22,977 nt of DNA, taken from positions 1 through 22,977 of the forward strand of contig JAFUQL010000036.1 of the NCBI GenBank assembly GCA_017472375.1, in the 5' to 3' direction. The notes under the pieces were generated by a model. It was not told the origin of the DNA, made no database searches, and saw nothing but the letters and a program-made list of their open reading frames with translations. This DNA comes from Oscillospiraceae bacterium (GTDB taxonomy: Bacteria > Bacillota > Clostridia > Oscillospirales > Ruminococcaceae). The translations under genes and the position numbers were made by a program. Shown here in pieces: positions 21,994 through 22,977 of the stretch. Each line of letters begins with the position of its first letter. Position 1 is the stretch's first letter.

Positions 21994-22977
21994 ATGAACA
22001 TCCAACTCGAACCCTGCTCCATCGGCGGGCAGGTCACGGTGCCGCCCTCCAAAAGCATGGCCCACCGGGCGGTGCTGGCGGCGGCGCTGGCCGAGGGTAC
22101 CTCGGTCATCCGCAATCTGGCCTTCAGCAAGGACATTCAGGCCACCCTCAACGGCGTGGCACGGCTGGGGGCCCAGGTGCAGCCCGGCCCCGGGCGGGGC
22201 TGCGTCACCATCACCGGCGCAGGCCGCCCCGACCCCTCCCGCTTTGAATCCGCTCAGGCGGTAGACTGCGGCGAGAGCGGCAGCACCCTGCGGTTCTTCA
22301 TCCCGGTGTTCAGCCTGACCGGCAAGCCGGTCTGCTTTGTGGGCGGCGGGCTGCTGATGAAGCGTCCCCAGCAGGTCTACGCCGACCTGTTCCATGCCCG
22401 CGGGCTGCAATTCCGGCAGACCGACGACTACATCTATCAGATGGGCGCGCTCACCGCCGGGGAGTACACCTTCCCGGGCAACGTGTCCAGCCAGTTCGTC
22501 ACCGGCCTTCTGTACGCCCTGCCCATGCTGGAGGGGGACAGCGTCCTGACCCTCACCGGCCGGGTGGAGAGCCGCCCCTACATCGACCTGACCCTCTCCG
22601 CACTGGCGGATTTCGGGGTCACCGCCCGCTGGGAGGGGGAGAACCGCCTCATCATCCCCGGCGGTCAGCGGTTCCGCCCCTGCGACTACACCGTGGAGGG
22701 GGACTACAGCCAGGCGGCCTTTCCCGCCGTGCTGGGCGCCATCACCGGCGGCGTGGCCGTGACCGGCCTGCGCCCGGACTCCCTGCAGGGGGACGCGGCC
22801 ATTCTGGACATCCTGCACCGCTGCGGGGCGGACTTCACCTTTGAGAACGGGCGCGCCGAATTCCGCGCCGCGCCCTTAAAGTCCACCTGCATCGACCTGG
22901 CCGCCTGCCCGGATCTGGGCCCCATCCTGATGGTGCTGGGCCTGTTCTGCGAAGGGGAGACCCGCATCGAAAACGCC
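21994..22977 (+). CDS. aroA: 5-enolpyruvylshikimate-3-phosphate synthase (3' end cut off)
   Basis: The first 328 residues of EPSP synthase, which joins PEP to shikimate-3-phosphate; about 100 C-terminal residues lie beyond the window. PPSKSMAHRA (17-26) carries the substrate-binding Lys20-Ser21. CGESGSTLRF (92-101) is the PEP/glyphosate loop, GGGLLMKRPQ (117-126) the S3P-binding loop, and EGDYSQAAFP the conserved acidic region. The usual GN(A/S)GT is GESGS, a Glu for the Asn and a Ser for the Thr. Effects on glyphosate binding are not predictable from this alone. GAGG lies ten bases ahead of the ATG. It is 12 bases after the DAHP synthase stop, in the same operon. Confidence 0.96.
   Translation, partial: MNIQLEPCSIGGQVTVPPSKSMAHRAVLAAALAEGTSVIRNLAFSKDIQATLNGVARLGAQVQPGPGRGCVTITGAGRPDPSRFESAQAVDCGESGSTLRFFIPVFSLTGKPVCFVGGGLLMKRPQQVYADLFHARGLQFRQTDDYIYQMGALTAGEYTFPGNVSSQFVTGLLYALPMLEGDSVLTLTGRVESRPYIDLTLSALADFGVTARWEGENRLIIPGGQRFRPCDYTVEGDYSQAAFPAVLGAITGGVAVTGLRPDSLQGDAAILDILHRCGADFTFENGRAEFRAAPLKSTCIDLAACPDLGPILMVLGLFCEGETRIENA

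Noticed and set aside
1..22977. tRNA, rRNA, CRISPR arrays, insertion sequences or prophage
   Set aside because: No cloverleaf sequence, regularly spaced repeats, transposase or integrase frames, or terminal inverted repeats were seen on reading both strands. A tRNA or Rfam scan was not possible here.

Overview
The window is chromosomal DNA from a GC-rich member of the Bacillota, most likely an Oscillospiraceae gut anaerobe of the Faecalibacterium/Subdoligranulum/Gemmiger type. This is inferred from three things: the GC-rich codon use, the Gram-positive regulation (a T-box leader on cysS, strong AGGAGG-type ribosome sites, GC-rich hairpin terminators), and the gene content. No species can be named from sequence alone. 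There are 18 protein genes, two of them cut by the window edges. I saw no rRNA, tRNA, CRISPR array, insertion sequence or phage.

Layout. 1-1435 (minus): the N-terminal part of a response regulator, and a DUF4349 lipoprotein with its terminator. 1651-2976 (plus): a Wzy/O-antigen-ligase-like membrane protein, convergent with typA/bipA (3076-4899, minus) across a shared bidirectional terminator. 5239-7344 (plus): a two-gene unit of a CLC-family anion transporter and a metallo-beta-lactamase-fold hydrolase. 7442-7663 (minus): a small HPr-like protein without the phosphorylatable histidine. It is divergent from a membrane-anchored C39-like peptidase (8086-8847, plus) that has a long, apparently structured leader. 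8959-9618 (minus): an XRE regulator with four membrane segments in a visibly AT-richer island bounded by two perfect hairpin terminators. 9859-13090 (minus): an orphan FakA-middle-domain protein followed by a 982-residue protein that joins two GT-C glycosyltransferase modules. 13248-15583 (minus): a cysteine T-box leader, cysS and a GTGA-coupled NUDIX hydrolase.

15814 to the right edge (plus) is an aromatic amino-acid gene cluster: pheA (chorismate mutase/prephenate dehydratase/ACT), aroB, aroC, a fused aroE-aroK, aroQ, a type I-beta DAHP synthase, and aroA running off the edge. Together these supply every step from erythrose-4-phosphate plus PEP through chorismate to phenylpyruvate. The genes are tightly packed or overlapping, with one possible internal promoter before the DAHP synthase gene.

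The most interesting points are regulatory. A perfect TGTGA-N6-TCACA palindrome has a TATAAT -10 box as its six-base centre, between the HPr-like and peptidase genes. The peptidase gene has a leader with a terminator-like hairpin and alternative pairings. The cysS T-box shows a readable UGC specifier and an S-turn-like Stem II. Among proteins, the orphan FakA middle domain, the double GT-C fusion, the His-less HPr and the fluoride-type CLC signature merit checking. No clearly new multi-gene system was found.
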